Part shown: in pieces, positions 1 to 9,236 of the stretch | How the letters are laid out: the number at the start of each line of letters is the position of its first letter | Numbering within the stretch: the stretch's first letter is position 1 | From: Clostridiales bacterium VE202-21 | GTDB lineage: Bacteria > Bacillota > Clostridia > Lachnospirales > Lachnospiraceae | Reading direction: 5' to 3' | DNA length: 52,959 nt | Assembly: GCA_000509105.1 (NCBI GenBank) | Contig: BAIF02000085.1 | Coordinates: 1 to 52,959 of the forward strand | The notes under the pieces: generated by a model | Databases searched by the model: none | Seen by the model: only the letters and a program-made list of their open reading frames with translations | Told to the model about the DNA's origin: nothing | Translations under genes and position numbers: made by a program

Positions 1-86
1 AGTCGGATGAACCAGCCAAGCGGACTGTAAGCGGCAAGCCCATCCGTGCCGAGACTAAAGCTCGTCACTAAATCCTGATTTTAGGT

Positions 87-115
87 TTGCCATATACCTT
101 TTCCTGCGCTATACT
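87..115 (+). promoter_or_regulatory. sigma-A type promoter for sstT
   Basis: TTGCCA (87-92) and TATACT (110-115) are separated by exactly 17 bases. They lie 30 bases upstream of the sstT start codon. Confidence 0.6.
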
Positions 116-144
116 TAATGTATTCTAAAGAAGGTGGCAGTAAG

Positions 145-1368
145 ATGAAAAAAGTGTTTGAGAAATGGATGGAGATCAGCCTTGTTAAGCGAATTCTGGG
201 AGGTCTGATCATAGGAGCGGCCCTGGGGCTTTTGATTCCGTCCGTAACAGCAATCGGAATACTGGGGGATCTTTTTGTAGGGGGATTAAAAGCGGTTGCG
301 CCAATCCTGGTATTTTTCCTTGTCATGAGCTCGCTTTGCAATGCAGGAAAATCACATGGAGGCGTGATTAAGACGGTTATTATTCTTTATATGTTCAGCA
401 CCTTGCTTGCGGCAGTCATTGCAGTATTTGCGAGCATGGCTTTTCCGTGCACGCTGACACTGACAAAGGCGGTGACGGATACCGCGCCTCCAAGCGGAGT
501 GGCGGAAGTACTTCAAACGCTGCTGTTAAATGTTGTTTCCAATCCGGTGAGTTCGCTGGCAGATGCAAATTACCTGGGGATATTATTCTGGGCAGTACTG
601 CTGGGGCTTGCATTCCGGGGAGCGGCGGAGACGACGAAAAACATGCTCAGGGATATTTCAGGCGCTGTTTCTACGTTGGTGACATGGATTATCAATCTTG
701 CTCCGTTTGGGATTCTGGGCCTTGTGTTCCGTACGATTTCTACCAGTGGGTTAAATATTTTTACGGAATATGGAAAGCTTCTTGTTCTTTTGGTAGGGTC
801 CATGCTGGCCATTACCTTTATTACGAATCCGATTCTTGTATACTGGTGCATCAGGAAGAACCCATACCCACTGATTTTCAGATGCTTAAAGCGCAGCGCC
901 ATTACGGCATTCTTTACAAGGAGTTCTGCCGCCAATATCCCTGTGAATATGGCGGCGTGCGAAGAGATGGGGCTGGACAAGGATACTTACTCGGTCTCTA
1001 TCCCCCTGGGGGCTACCATTAATATGGACGGGGCCGCTATTACGATTACTGTTATGACGATGGCGGCTGCCCACACGATGGGGGTTCCGGTGGATATCCC
1101 TACAGCCATAATTCTAAGTGTACTGGCTGCCCTGTCGGCCTGCGGAGCATCCGGGGTAGCGGGGGGATCTCTGTTACTGATACCTATGGCATGCTCCCTT
1201 TTCGGGATATCAGACGATATCTCCATGCAGGTAGTGGGTGTGGGATTTATCATAGGGGTTGTACAGGACTCGGTAGAGACTGCACTTAATTCTTCTTCGG
1301 ATCTGCTGCTTTCTGCATCAGCAGAACTCAGACAGTGGAGAAAGGAAGGACGGGAAATTAATTTCTAA
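145..1368 (+). CDS. sstT: serine/threonine:sodium symporter SstT
   Basis: This is a 407-residue polytopic membrane protein of the dicarboxylate/amino acid:cation symporter (DAACS) family. The family member SstT imports serine and threonine with sodium. The conserved core is visible: the serine-rich stretch RSSAANIPVNMAACEEMGL, followed by IPLGATINMDGAAI, the family signature for the substrate and sodium site, and a C-terminal hydrophobic GVVQDSVETALNSSSDLL. The ATG at 145 is chosen because it sits behind the purine-rich AAGGTGG (131-137). The longer reading frame from 118 would start inside this leader. A good promoter lies directly upstream and the gene appears monocistronic. The DAACS assignment is firm; SstT specificity is from overall resemblance. 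Confidence 0.9.
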   Translation: MKKVFEKWMEISLVKRILGGLIIGAALGLLIPSVTAIGILGDLFVGGLKAVAPILVFFLVMSSLCNAGKSHGGVIKTVIILYMFSTLLAAVIAVFASMAFPCTLTLTKAVTDTAPPSGVAEVLQTLLLNVVSNPVSSLADANYLGILFWAVLLGLAFRGAAETTKNMLRDISGAVSTLVTWIINLAPFGILGLVFRTISTSGLNIFTEYGKLLVLLVGSMLAITFITNPILVYWCIRKNPYPLIFRCLKRSAITAFFTRSSAANIPVNMAACEEMGLDKDTYSVSIPLGATINMDGAAITITVMTMAAAHTMGVPVDIPTAIILSVLAALSACGASGVAGGSLLLIPMACSLFGISDDISMQVVGVGFIIGVVQDSVETALNSSSDLLLSASAELRQWRKEGREINF

Positions 1369-1472
1369 CAAATTTGTTTGACAGCAGGTCTTAATTTCTA
1401 TGCTGTGTGTATTTGGTTATGCGAAAAAATGTATGATAGACGTATGAAGAAGATGTGAGGAGGGAACGGGCT

Positions 1473-2504
1473 ATGAAGATGAAACAGATTACATTAGGTA
1501 CGACTGGGATCACTGTTTTGCAAAATGCATTTGGCGCTCTGCCGGTTCAGCGGGTGGACATGGAGAATGCGGTAAAGATTCTCAGGAGGGCTTTTGAAGG
1601 CGGTATGACATTTTTTGACACGGCACGCGCATACAGCGACAGTGAGGAAAAGCTGGGGAACGCTTTTGCCGGTATTCGCGGGGAAATTTACATAGCAAGC
1701 AAGACAATGGCGCGCACGCCGGAAGAGGTAGAGAAGCAGCTGGATCTTTCTTTAAAGCAGCTGCAGACCGATTACATAGATATTTACCAGTTCCACTGCG
1801 TGGATGTTTGTTACCGTCCCGGCGATGGCACAGGAATGTATGAGTGTATGCAAAAGGCTAAGGAGCAGGGAAAGATCCGTCATATCGGAGTGACTGCGCA
1901 CAAAATGGATGTTGCAAAGGAGTGTATTGAATCCGGGCTTTATGAGACGCTGCAGTATCCGCTTAGCTATCTGTCCGCAGAAAAAGAGCTGGAACTGGTG
2001 GAGCTGTGCAGGGAAAACAATATGGGTTTTATTGCGATGAAAGGGCTGGCAGGTGGTCTGCTTACGAACTCCCGCGCTGCTTCTGCGTTTATGTCACAGT
2101 TTGATCATGTGCTTCCGATCTGGGGCGTCCAGCGGATGGAAGAGCTGGAGGAATGGCTGGGATATATGGAAGAGGCCCCTGTGCTGGATGAAGAGCTGGC
2201 GGCGTTTATTGAGAAGGAGAAAAAAGAACTGAACGGAGATTTCTGCCGCGGATGCGGCTATTGTATGCCATGTCCGGCTGGTATTGTCATCAATAATTGT
2301 GCAAGGATGTCGCTTATGGTAAGGCGTGCTCCTTCGGCAGGGTGGCTGAGTGAGGAATGGCAGGAAAAGATGAAAAAAATAGAGGGGTGTATGCAGTGCG
2401 GGCAGTGCAGGAAAAAATGCCCCTACGAGTTGGACACGCCGAATCTTTTGAGAAAGAACTACGAAGATTATAAGAAGATATTGGCGGGCGAGATAACAGT
2501 TTGA
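1473..2504 (+). CDS. aldo/keto reductase with C-terminal 4Fe-4S ferredoxin-like domain
   Basis: A 343-residue cytoplasmic oxidoreductase. The N-terminal TIM-barrel aldo/keto reductase domain (about 1-245) shows FFDTARAYSDSE with the catalytic Asp and Tyr, IASKT with the catalytic Lys and QFHCV with the active-site His. The C-terminal part has two cysteine clusters, CRGCGYCMPCP and CMQCGQCRKKCP, typical of the iron-sulfur branch of this family common in anaerobes. Its electron donor and substrate cannot be read from sequence. Translation starts at ATG 1473 behind GTGAGGAGGG (1455-1464). A strong terminator follows the stop, so it is a single-gene unit. A TTGACA at 1378-1383 may belong to its promoter. 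Confidence 0.88.
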   Translation: MKMKQITLGTTGITVLQNAFGALPVQRVDMENAVKILRRAFEGGMTFFDTARAYSDSEEKLGNAFAGIRGEIYIASKTMARTPEEVEKQLDLSLKQLQTDYIDIYQFHCVDVCYRPGDGTGMYECMQKAKEQGKIRHIGVTAHKMDVAKECIESGLYETLQYPLSYLSAEKELELVELCRENNMGFIAMKGLAGGLLTNSRAASAFMSQFDHVLPIWGVQRMEELEEWLGYMEEAPVLDEELAAFIEKEKKELNGDFCRGCGYCMPCPAGIVINNCARMSLMVRRAPSAGWLSEEWQEKMKKIEGCMQCGQCRKKCPYELDTPNLLRKNYEDYKKILAGEITV

Positions 2505-2536
2505 TATGATTTGAATGATTATAAAATTAAAAATCA

Positions 2537-2584
2537 AAAAAGCGGAGGAATCTTTCTAGAACAGAGAGGGATCTTCCGCTTTTG
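2537..2584 (+). terminator. intrinsic terminator after aldo/keto reductase
   Basis: An inverted repeat of AAAAGCGGA with TCCGCTTTT encloses a further imperfect stem. It begins 33 bases after the stop and ends in a T-rich tract. Confidence 0.7.
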
Positions 2585-2660
2585 TTATGGTACGAAAACA
2601 TGTATAATAAGAAACAGCTTGACGGTGAATAGAATAGAGATATGAAGGAGCAGCGTTAAA

Positions 2661-3344
2661 ATGGAGAGAATATTGGTCGTGGAAGACGACAGGATTTTAA
2701 ATATGACCCTGAGTTATAACCTGAAAAGTGCAGGATATGAGGTGGAATCGGTTATGAATGCGGCGGATGCAAAGGCAATTGCCGTGGAACACCAATTTGC
2801 ACTGGTTGTGCTGGATGTGAACCTGCCGGACGGGAACGGGTACGAGGTGTGCCGGGCCATAAAAGAAAAGCAGGATGCAGCCGTGATATTTGTAACGGCG
2901 CAGGATATGGAGAGCGATATGCTCAAGGGCTACGAATGCGGAGCAGACGATTATGTGACAAAACCCTTTTCCGTGGCAGTATTTCAGAAGAAAGTGGCTG
3001 CGATTCTGAGCCGCATAGAGAAAAAGCAGGTATCGGATGTGTTCGATGACGGGTATCTGGCAATTGATTTCACAGAGAACACCTGCACGGCAGGACAGGT
3101 GCCTGTGGCTCTTACACCAAAAGAATGGAAGCTGCTGAAAATTTTTGCCAAGAGCGGGAAGCAGGTTCTTACCAGACAGATCCTGCTGGACAGGCTGTGG
3201 GATATAGATGGCAACTTTGTGGATGACCATACACTGACAACCACATTGAGTGCGCTGAGAAAGAAGATTGAGAATAAAGAACATACCTATATTCAGACGA
3301 TATACGGAATGGGTTATATGTGGAAGGGCGGTGAAGCAAGATGA
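2661..3344 (+). CDS. OmpR-family response regulator
   Basis: A 227-residue two-domain response regulator. The receiver (1-115) has the acidic pair in LVVEDD, the phosphoacceptor Asp52 in VVLDVNLPDGNG, and Lys101 in GADDYVTKPF. The C-terminal winged-helix DNA-binding domain has LTPKEWKLLKIF and TIYGMGYMW. It overlaps the following kinase by ATGA, indicating a coupled pair. The kinase and the nearby ABC exporter (4681-7987) suggest control of an antimicrobial-peptide or envelope-stress exporter. That role is inferred from the arrangement. The start has AAGGAG 11 bases upstream. A TATAAT at 2603-2608 is the probable -10 element. Confidence 0.9.
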   Translation: MERILVVEDDRILNMTLSYNLKSAGYEVESVMNAADAKAIAVEHQFALVVLDVNLPDGNGYEVCRAIKEKQDAAVIFVTAQDMESDMLKGYECGADDYVTKPFSVAVFQKKVAAILSRIEKKQVSDVFDDGYLAIDFTENTCTAGQVPVALTPKEWKLLKIFAKSGKQVLTRQILLDRLWDIDGNFVDDHTLTTTLSALRKKIENKEHTYIQTIYGMGYMWKGGEAR

Positions 3345-4372
3345 ATTATCACAGCCTGTCCCTTGGCAGAATTGTCCGTTATATCAGCTGTGGGGTGATA
3401 TTGACAGATGTAGTGATCCTGACTGCGGTTTATGCTCTGACCGGGAGCCGCACCGCCTTGTTTGGCTCAGCAGCCGCGGCAGCCGCCACTGTCTGCTGGG
3501 GAATTGCTCTAACCGCTGTTTTTCAGAAGAAATTATCTGCGTTTACAGCAGAGATCTGTGTCACTTTAGAAGAAATGGCGGAGGACAACCTGCAGGAAAA
3601 ACCTTATATGGAGGAGGAGACACTTTTAGCCAGGATTGTACACAGGCTCAGGCAGCTCTACAAGGTCATGCAAAAGCAGAAGGAGCAGAATGTCAGGGCC
3701 AGGGAGGAGCTTCAGTCCCTAGTATCGGATATTTCACACCAGACGAGGACTCCTGTTACAAACCTGAAGATGATCCAGGAGACCCTGCATGACGGCAGCC
3801 TTACGGAAAGCGAGAGAAACGAATTTCTCGAAGCTTTAGCTTCTCAGATTGACAAGCTGGATTTTCTTGTGCAGGCCATGGTAAAGACGTCGCGGCTGGA
3901 AACCGGAGTTATTATGCTTACGAAGAAAACACAGAATCTGTACGATACGCTGGCAGAGGCTGTGGGAGGCATATTTACAAAGGCGGCACAGAAGCAGATG
4001 GATGTGCGGGTGGACTGCCCGGAGACATTTCTGGTGTCCCACGACCGGAAATGGACGACGGAAGCCATCTTTAATATTCTTGACAATGCGGTGAAGTATA
4101 CGCCTCCGGGGGGGATGATCAGTGTATCGGTGGAACGCTGGGAGGCCTATGTGAAGATTGACATTGCAGACACCGGAAAGGGGATCCCGGAAGAACAGTA
4201 TGCCCTGATTTTCCAGCGCTTTTACAGGGAGGAAGAGGTGCATGACGAGGAGGGCGTAGGGATCGGACTGTATCTGACGCGGGAGATCATTTCCCTTCAG
4301 GGAGGCTATGTGAAGGTTAGCTCACGGCAGGGGAACGGTTCAGTTTTTTCTGTATTTTTACCAAATGAATGA
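3341..4372 (+). CDS. sensor histidine kinase
   Basis: A 343-residue membrane kinase. Two hydrophobic segments (about 11-33 and 38-60) are joined by only a few residues, so there is almost no extracellular domain. This is the layout of intramembrane-sensing kinases that work with a transporter. The phosphoacceptor His133 lies in SDISHQTRTPVTNLK. The ATPase domain has the N box NILDNAVKYTPPGG, the G1 box DTGKGIPEE and the G2 box GVGIGLYLTREI. It is translationally coupled to the regulator upstream. The kinase is followed by two hairpins before the ABC genes, so the exporter is probably expressed from its own promoter. Confidence 0.9.
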   Translation: MNYHSLSLGRIVRYISCGVILTDVVILTAVYALTGSRTALFGSAAAAAATVCWGIALTAVFQKKLSAFTAEICVTLEEMAEDNLQEKPYMEEETLLARIVHRLRQLYKVMQKQKEQNVRAREELQSLVSDISHQTRTPVTNLKMIQETLHDGSLTESERNEFLEALASQIDKLDFLVQAMVKTSRLETGVIMLTKKTQNLYDTLAEAVGGIFTKAAQKQMDVRVDCPETFLVSHDRKWTTEAIFNILDNAVKYTPPGGMISVSVERWEAYVKIDIADTGKGIPEEQYALIFQRFYREEEVHDEEGVGIGLYLTREIISLQGGYVKVSSRQGNGSVFSVFLPNE

Positions 4373-4516
4373 AGAATAAAAAGCATAGAATAATAAAAAT
4401 TATTGATAGTTGAAAAGGTGTAATTCGATTAATATACAATTTGACTCAACAAGAGGTGGAAGTAACATATTTTATAACAGCAGCAAGTATTGCAATTTAA
4501 TAAAAATTGTAGCATC

Positions 4517-4553
4517 AAGTCGTTTGAGCCTCAAAAGTTCAAGCGGCTTTGTT
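4517..4553 (+). terminator. hairpin after two-component operon
   Basis: AAGTCGTTTGA pairs with TCAAGCGGCTT (11 bp with two or three G-T pairs, 11-base loop) and is followed by TGTTTG. It lies about 145 bases after the kinase stop. Confidence 0.5.
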
Positions 4554-4560
4554 TGATATG

Positions 4561-4586
4561 AAAAGTCCCGAAACCGGGACTTTTTC
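4561..4586 (+). terminator. intrinsic terminator upstream of ABC exporter genes
   Basis: A perfect 10-bp stem AAAAGTCCCG / CGGGACTTTT with an AAAC loop and a T run. It sits between the kinase and the ABC exporter genes, so it either ends the kinase transcript or attenuates a longer one. The remainder of the gap 4373-4680 is AT-rich with no coding sign. A TATAAT at 4644-4649 may be the exporter's -10 element. Confidence 0.75.
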
Positions 4587-4680
4587 TGTAAAATTAATCA
4601 AAATTATACATAGAGCCAGGAGGATTCCCGGACAATTGCCAATTATAATAGGCTTTAGTAAGTCAGAGGAGGAAAACAAA

Positions 4681-5346
4681 ATGAACATATTACAGGTGAC
4701 TGGATTAAAAAAATATTATGGGGAGGAGCCAAATATTACAAAGGCGCTGGATGGAGTGGATCTTTGTGTGGAAGAGGGTGAATTCGCGGCAATTGTCGGA
4801 ACAAGCGGAAGCGGGAAATCTACGCTTTTGAATATGATGGGCGGCCTGGATGTACCGACATCCGGCAGCGTGGTGGTGAGAGGAAAAGAGCTGTCTAAAA
4901 TGAACGATGAACAGCTTACGGTCTTCCGAAGAAGAAATATCGGATTTATTTTCCAGAACTATAATCTCATTCCGATTCTAAACGCTTATGAAAATATTAT
5001 TATGCCGGTGGAATTGGACGGGAACCGGGTGAATGCACGCTACGTGGAGGAAGTGGCAGGACTTTTGAGCCTAAAAGACAGACTCGAATACATGCCCGGC
5101 AGTCTCTCGGGCGGGCAGCAGCAGAGAGTGGCGATTGCGCGCGCCCTGGTATCAAAACCGGCCATTGTACTGGCCGATGAGCCGACCGGGAACCTGGACA
5201 GCAGAACAAGCGCCGATGTAATCGGGCTGTTAAAACGAACCTGTTATGAGCTGAACCAGACAATTGTCATGATCACCCACAATGACCAGCTGGCCCAGAT
5301 GGCAGACCGGATTATAAGGATCGAAGACGGCAGAATCACAGCATAG
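4681..5346 (+). CDS. ABC transporter ATP-binding protein (MacB/Bce-type)
   Basis: A 221-residue ATPase of the lipoprotein/antimicrobial-peptide exporter class. Walker A is GTSGSGKSTLL, the Q-loop is FIFQNYNLIP, the signature is LSGGQQQRVAIARAL, Walker B is IVLADEPTGNLDS and the switch His is in MITHN. The start at 4681 has GAGGAGG (4666-4672) at proper spacing; the upstream extension to 4549 reads through the terminator hairpin and is rejected. Its partner permease begins 13 bases after the stop. Together with the upstream sensor pair it resembles peptide-detoxification modules, but the substrate is unknown. Confidence 0.9.
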   Translation: MNILQVTGLKKYYGEEPNITKALDGVDLCVEEGEFAAIVGTSGSGKSTLLNMMGGLDVPTSGSVVVRGKELSKMNDEQLTVFRRRNIGFIFQNYNLIPILNAYENIIMPVELDGNRVNARYVEEVAGLLSLKDRLEYMPGSLSGGQQQRVAIARALVSKPAIVLADEPTGNLDSRTSADVIGLLKRTCYELNQTIVMITHNDQLAQMADRIIRIEDGRITA

Positions 5347-5359
5347 GAGGGCATGAGAG

Positions 5360-7987
5360 ATGGTATTACCTTTTGAAAATGACAATTTGAAGATCATGAA
5401 GACGCTGTCAAAAAGAAGTTTCTTGGCAAGCCGTTTCCGCAATCTGGTGGCAGTGCTGGCGATTGCACTAACGGCCGTTTTGTTTACTTCCGTTACCACG
5501 ATTGCATTGGGAACGATGGAGTCCATGCAGATGACCCAGCAGATTATGAAAATGAGCAAGGCGGATGCGGATATCCGGAATCTGACAGAGGAACAGTATG
5601 AAAAACTGAAAGAAAGCGGGATTGCCAGTGAATTAGGACTTCGTATGCCGATAGGCTTTCTTACAAATACAGTGAGACATGAGATAGAGCTGGATCTGGA
5701 AAATTCCGTACAACGGGAATTGACCTTCTGCCAGCCGACTCACGGGGAAGAACCTGTGAAAGCCAATGAAATTGTGGCATCCGATAGAGCTTTGGAGGAA
5801 CTGGGGGTAAAACCGGAAGTGGGAGCAGAGGTGGTCATTGAATTCACCGTACACAGAAGGGATTATCAGCTTCCTATGGTTGTATCGGGATGGTATGAAA
5901 GTTCCCATGACGAACTGAGTATCATGACTGTGTCAGAGGCATTCAAGCAGGAGCATCCGGAGATTTTTGCTTATACTTACCGGGAAGATGCGGAACTGGC
6001 AGGGACATATTGGGCCGATTTTATGATGGCGGATAGAACGAATATGGAAGAACAGCTGGATGAGTTCGTAGAATCCATAGGCGGATCCAGGGAAATCGGC
6101 GCCCCAAACAGTATCCCGGCGGTGATCAACCAGGAAACGAATCCGGGGATGGACACCAAAATGAGTGCTGCTTTCGCAGTACTGGTGGTTTTGTTTATCT
6201 TTTGCGGGTATCTGCTGATCTATAATGTTTTTGATATTGCTGTCATGCAGGAAGTAAGGCGGTATGGCCTGTACCGGACCATCGGTATGTCAAAAAAACA
6301 GGTAAAACAGCTGATCAACAGGCAGGCGGCATGGGTGTCCTGCATGGGAATCCCGCTGGGCCTGCTGATCGGATTCTTTGTGGGAAAAGTAACACTTCCC
6401 CAAATTATGGATATCCTTTCAACGGAGTATAAGAACATTGTGATTTCGGTTTCCCCGAATCCGGTAATCTTTATCGCAGCGGCGTTCCTGGCCGTGCTGA
6501 CTGTATTCATCAGCACGAGAAAGCCTGCAAGAATGGCATCCAATATCTCTCCCATGGAAGCATTCCGGTATGTGGAGACAAAAGGGAAAAAACGGAAAAA
6601 TGCCAGGGTGAAAAGACATTCCAGAGGAATCAATCTCGGACAGATGGCATTTGCGAATCTTGGAAGAAATAAAAGACGTTCCGCATTCATCGTTGTCTCG
6701 TTGATGCTCAGTGTAGTGATGTTGAATACGGTGGGTACGGCAGCAGGAAGTGTGGACGTAGAGCGTCAGGTGAATGAGATGATACGTACAGACTTTGAGA
6801 TTGCCCATGTAGATACAAGCAGCAATTTAAAAGGATTTATCCGTCGTGATCAGGCAGTTCCCGCTGAGGCTGTCCAGGCAGTAAAGGAAATGCCAGGCGT
6901 GACGGGGGCAAGCGTTGTATATAAAAATACTTTGGAAGACCTGCAGGTAACTTATGATTACGGCATGAAAATCTCGGATATTGAAGTATTCGATGAGCAG
7001 GGAACAGAGCAGAGGGCCGGCCTGGATCCGGATGGCCGCTTTGTCTCGGTGGGCGCAGATGATTATCCGATCTGCAATGTATATGGAATGGAAAAGGCCG
7101 GGCTTGCACATCTGCAGATTGCGGAGGGGGAAAAAGATTTTGATAAGCTTTATGAAAAGCTGATGGAGGGCGGAAGTGTCATTCTGGGAATGCAGGCTGA
7201 CAGAAAAACAAAGGTGTTGGAAGAATACTATAATTATATGAACGTAGGGGATACCATAACTGCCCGTATAAACGGGGAAGAAATAAAGAGCTATACTGTG
7301 ATCGCAAAGGCAGCCCTTACAAGTGATGATGAAGGGTTTGGATACAGTGTAAGCAGTTCGATTGATGTGGGAATTGATGCGCCTTGTCTGTATCTCCCGC
7401 AGGAAGAAGTGAAAGAGCTTTATCGGGAACCGGCTGTTATGAAGTATACTTTCGATGTAGAAGAGGGGAGTAAAGACGAGATGAGACAGTTCCTGGAATC
7501 CTATATACAGGAGAATCCGTCCCTCACCTACCTGTCGGCTGATAAGGCCAGGGCAAGTGCAGAATCTTCAAAAACCATGATCTATATGGTCGGCGGAATC
7601 ATTGCATTCATCTTTGGGATCACAGGAATTCTGAATCTGATTAACATGATGAGCACCAGTATTCTGGCAAGGCGGAGAGAATTTGCTACAATGCAGAGTA
7701 TCGGAATGACGAAAAAACAGCTGAGAAAACTGCTCATGCTGGAAGGCTGCCTTTATGCGGCAGGAGCAGCGGTTCTGGGAATCGTGTTCTCAGTAGCGGT
7801 TGATCAGACTCTTTTAAAAATGATTCTGTCCAATCCTTCCATGTGGTCCTTCTCATATCGCATTACGATCCTTCCGGCAATAATTCTGAGCATGATACTG
7901 GTTGTGATATCTGTGCTTATACCGCGGGGGGCAATGCGGATTTTCTATAAAGGAAGTGTAGTGGAACAACTGAGGATAGCGGAGTAA
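5360..7987 (+). CDS. FtsX-family ABC transporter permease, double-module
   Basis: An 875-residue permease with two FtsX repeats. An N-terminal transmembrane helix (about 25-48) is followed by a large extracellular region, then three helices around 270-395. A second set repeats the pattern: a helix near 445, an extracellular domain to about 735 and three helices to the C-terminus. Both repeats carry the typical element after the first helix pair, EVRRYGLYRTIGMSKKQ and RRREFATMQSIGMTKKQ. It is larger than BceB (about 650 residues) and more like MacB-style or SalY-style double permeases. AGGAGG precedes ATG 5360. It forms the exporter with the ATPase upstream. Confidence 0.88.
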   Translation: MVLPFENDNLKIMKTLSKRSFLASRFRNLVAVLAIALTAVLFTSVTTIALGTMESMQMTQQIMKMSKADADIRNLTEEQYEKLKESGIASELGLRMPIGFLTNTVRHEIELDLENSVQRELTFCQPTHGEEPVKANEIVASDRALEELGVKPEVGAEVVIEFTVHRRDYQLPMVVSGWYESSHDELSIMTVSEAFKQEHPEIFAYTYREDAELAGTYWADFMMADRTNMEEQLDEFVESIGGSREIGAPNSIPAVINQETNPGMDTKMSAAFAVLVVLFIFCGYLLIYNVFDIAVMQEVRRYGLYRTIGMSKKQVKQLINRQAAWVSCMGIPLGLLIGFFVGKVTLPQIMDILSTEYKNIVISVSPNPVIFIAAAFLAVLTVFISTRKPARMASNISPMEAFRYVETKGKKRKNARVKRHSRGINLGQMAFANLGRNKRRSAFIVVSLMLSVVMLNTVGTAAGSVDVERQVNEMIRTDFEIAHVDTSSNLKGFIRRDQAVPAEAVQAVKEMPGVTGASVVYKNTLEDLQVTYDYGMKISDIEVFDEQGTEQRAGLDPDGRFVSVGADDYPICNVYGMEKAGLAHLQIAEGEKDFDKLYEKLMEGGSVILGMQADRKTKVLEEYYNYMNVGDTITARINGEEIKSYTVIAKAALTSDDEGFGYSVSSSIDVGIDAPCLYLPQEEVKELYREPAVMKYTFDVEEGSKDEMRQFLESYIQENPSLTYLSADKARASAESSKTMIYMVGGIIAFIFGITGILNLINMMSTSILARRREFATMQSIGMTKKQLRKLLMLEGCLYAAGAAVLGIVFSVAVDQTLLKMILSNPSMWSFSYRITILPAIILSMILVVISVLIPRGAMRIFYKGSVVEQLRIAE

Positions 7988-8017
7988 GGGAAGCCGAGGC
8001 ACTTAATTTAAGCAGGG

Positions 8018-8051
8018 TTCATACAGGAAGACTCAACACTTCCTGTATGAA
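8018..8051. terminator. strong hairpin after exporter permease
   Basis: A perfect 13-bp inverted repeat TTCATACAGGAAG / CTTCCTGTATGAA with an 8-base loop, 31 bases after the permease stop. It is followed by TTCTGTTTCTGTTTT. Confidence 0.75.
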
Positions 8052-8134
8052 TTCTGTTTCTGTTTTGGACAGCGTCTATTCGTTTCGCCCTTCTCAGCAA
8101 AGTATTATGCACTTCATTCACTCATACTTTTCGA

Positions 8135-8163
8135 TTGCCTTGTGGATTATCGTGTAGTATAAT
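8135..8163 (+). promoter_or_regulatory. promoter for SseB-family gene
   Basis: TTGCCT (8135-8140), a 17-base spacer and a perfect TATAAT (8158-8163). The start codon lies 30 bases downstream. Confidence 0.65.
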
Positions 8164-8192
8164 TTTAGAAAACGGATGAATCGAGGTCTGAC

Positions 8193-8987
8193 ATGGAAAA
8201 CGAATTTCAAATACAAGTTAAGAAGCTGCAGAAGTTAGAAACTACATATGTGATTTTTGGACAAGGCACGAAGATGCCTTTTCTGATCTGTGATGAAGAG
8301 TCTTTTAATGATCAGATCTGGGTGTTTACCACTGAGGATGGAGCAAAGGATTTTGCGCAGAAGCGCAAGGATGAGAATAAGGACTTCATGATGGTTGTCA
8401 AACTGGAGAACAAGCAGCTCCTGGGATTCTACAGCAGCCTGTACCTTCTGGGCGTTAATGAGATCGTATTCGCGGAGGAGGCGCAGATATCCAAGATCCC
8501 TCTGGAACAGCTCGTGGTACAGAAGGATTATTCCAAGCTTCCCAAGAATCAACAGCCGCTATTGAATCCGCAGATGCAGCTGACCGGGCTCTATTTTATG
8601 CAGGAAGTCCAGAGAGGCATCCCGAATAATGAGAAGCCGAAACTGCGTGAATTGGAAGAAGAGATGGCGGTAAATCTGGTGAGATCCAGATTTTTGATTG
8701 CGGTAGAGGTAGAGGGCGAAAAGAGGCTGCCGGATGGCTCCAATATTAAGATTCCCTGTGTGAAGAATCAGGAGGGTAAGATGTTCCAGCCGATTTTCAC
8801 AGATTATAATGAGTTTGTGAAATTCAATACACAGGGAAAATTCCAGGCCAATATGATCGAATTTGCCAATATAGAGAAGGTGCTCGGTAAGAATGTAGAA
8901 GGCATCGTGATGAATCCGCAAAGTATGAATATCGTTATATTAAAAAGCAAGATTCCGGGGTTGCTGCAGCAGTTTGCGAGAGGATAA
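8193..8987 (+). CDS. SseB-family protein of unknown function
   Basis: A 264-residue soluble protein that I assign to the SseB family. The N-terminal part (about 15-115) has the alternating pattern YVIFGQGTKMPFLICDEESF, then WVFTTEDGAKDF, as in the SseB N-terminal domain. The C-terminal half contains FQPIFTDYNEFVKF and GIVMNPQSMNIVI, matching the usual SseB ending where a 'future use' value is compared with a limit. Despite the name there is no secretion system here, and the role in Firmicutes is not established. It has its own promoter and terminator. The family call comes from pattern recognition only. Confidence 0.65.
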   Translation: MENEFQIQVKKLQKLETTYVIFGQGTKMPFLICDEESFNDQIWVFTTEDGAKDFAQKRKDENKDFMMVVKLENKQLLGFYSSLYLLGVNEIVFAEEAQISKIPLEQLVVQKDYSKLPKNQQPLLNPQMQLTGLYFMQEVQRGIPNNEKPKLRELEEEMAVNLVRSRFLIAVEVEGEKRLPDGSNIKIPCVKNQEGKMFQPIFTDYNEFVKFNTQGKFQANMIEFANIEKVLGKNVEGIVMNPQSMNIVILKSKIPGLLQQFARG

Positions 8988-8994
8988 TTCAATA

Positions 8995-9043
8995 CAGGGA
9001 TGTACAGCAAAAGTACCCCCATGCTGTACATCCCTGTTGTTTT
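8995..9043 (+). terminator. intrinsic terminator after SseB-family gene
   Basis: A perfect 14-bp stem CAGGGATGTACAGC / GCTGTACATCCCTG with a 14-base loop, followed by TTGTTTT. It begins 8 bases after the stop. Confidence 0.85.
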
Positions 9044-9236
9044 ATGATGTGGTAATTCCGGCTTTGGCAATCATGGCAACTACTGCAGGCCGCAGCGAGG
9101 CAAGCGTTCCCTGGAGGATTTGATCGGGATATTTAGAGGGAATATAATAAGTTAAGGCTGTGTGTTTCTATATGATGCATAAGAGGTTTTGAAATATGTA
9201 AAGCCGCAGGAAACATCAGGGCTGGAAGGGAGAACA

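Noticed and set aside
1..86. Possible repeat at the window start (GGATGAACCAGCC) resembling 34536-34548
   Set aside because: Only about 13 bases with one mismatch, and the left side is cut off by the window edge, so no element can be defined.
447..1022. Long alternative frame inside sstT
   Set aside because: Shadow of a real gene: no start signal, cysteine/tyrosine-rich composition and overlap with a clear membrane transporter.
3268..3792. Alternative frame across the regulator-kinase junction
   Set aside because: Overlaps two well-supported genes in another frame and matches no family.
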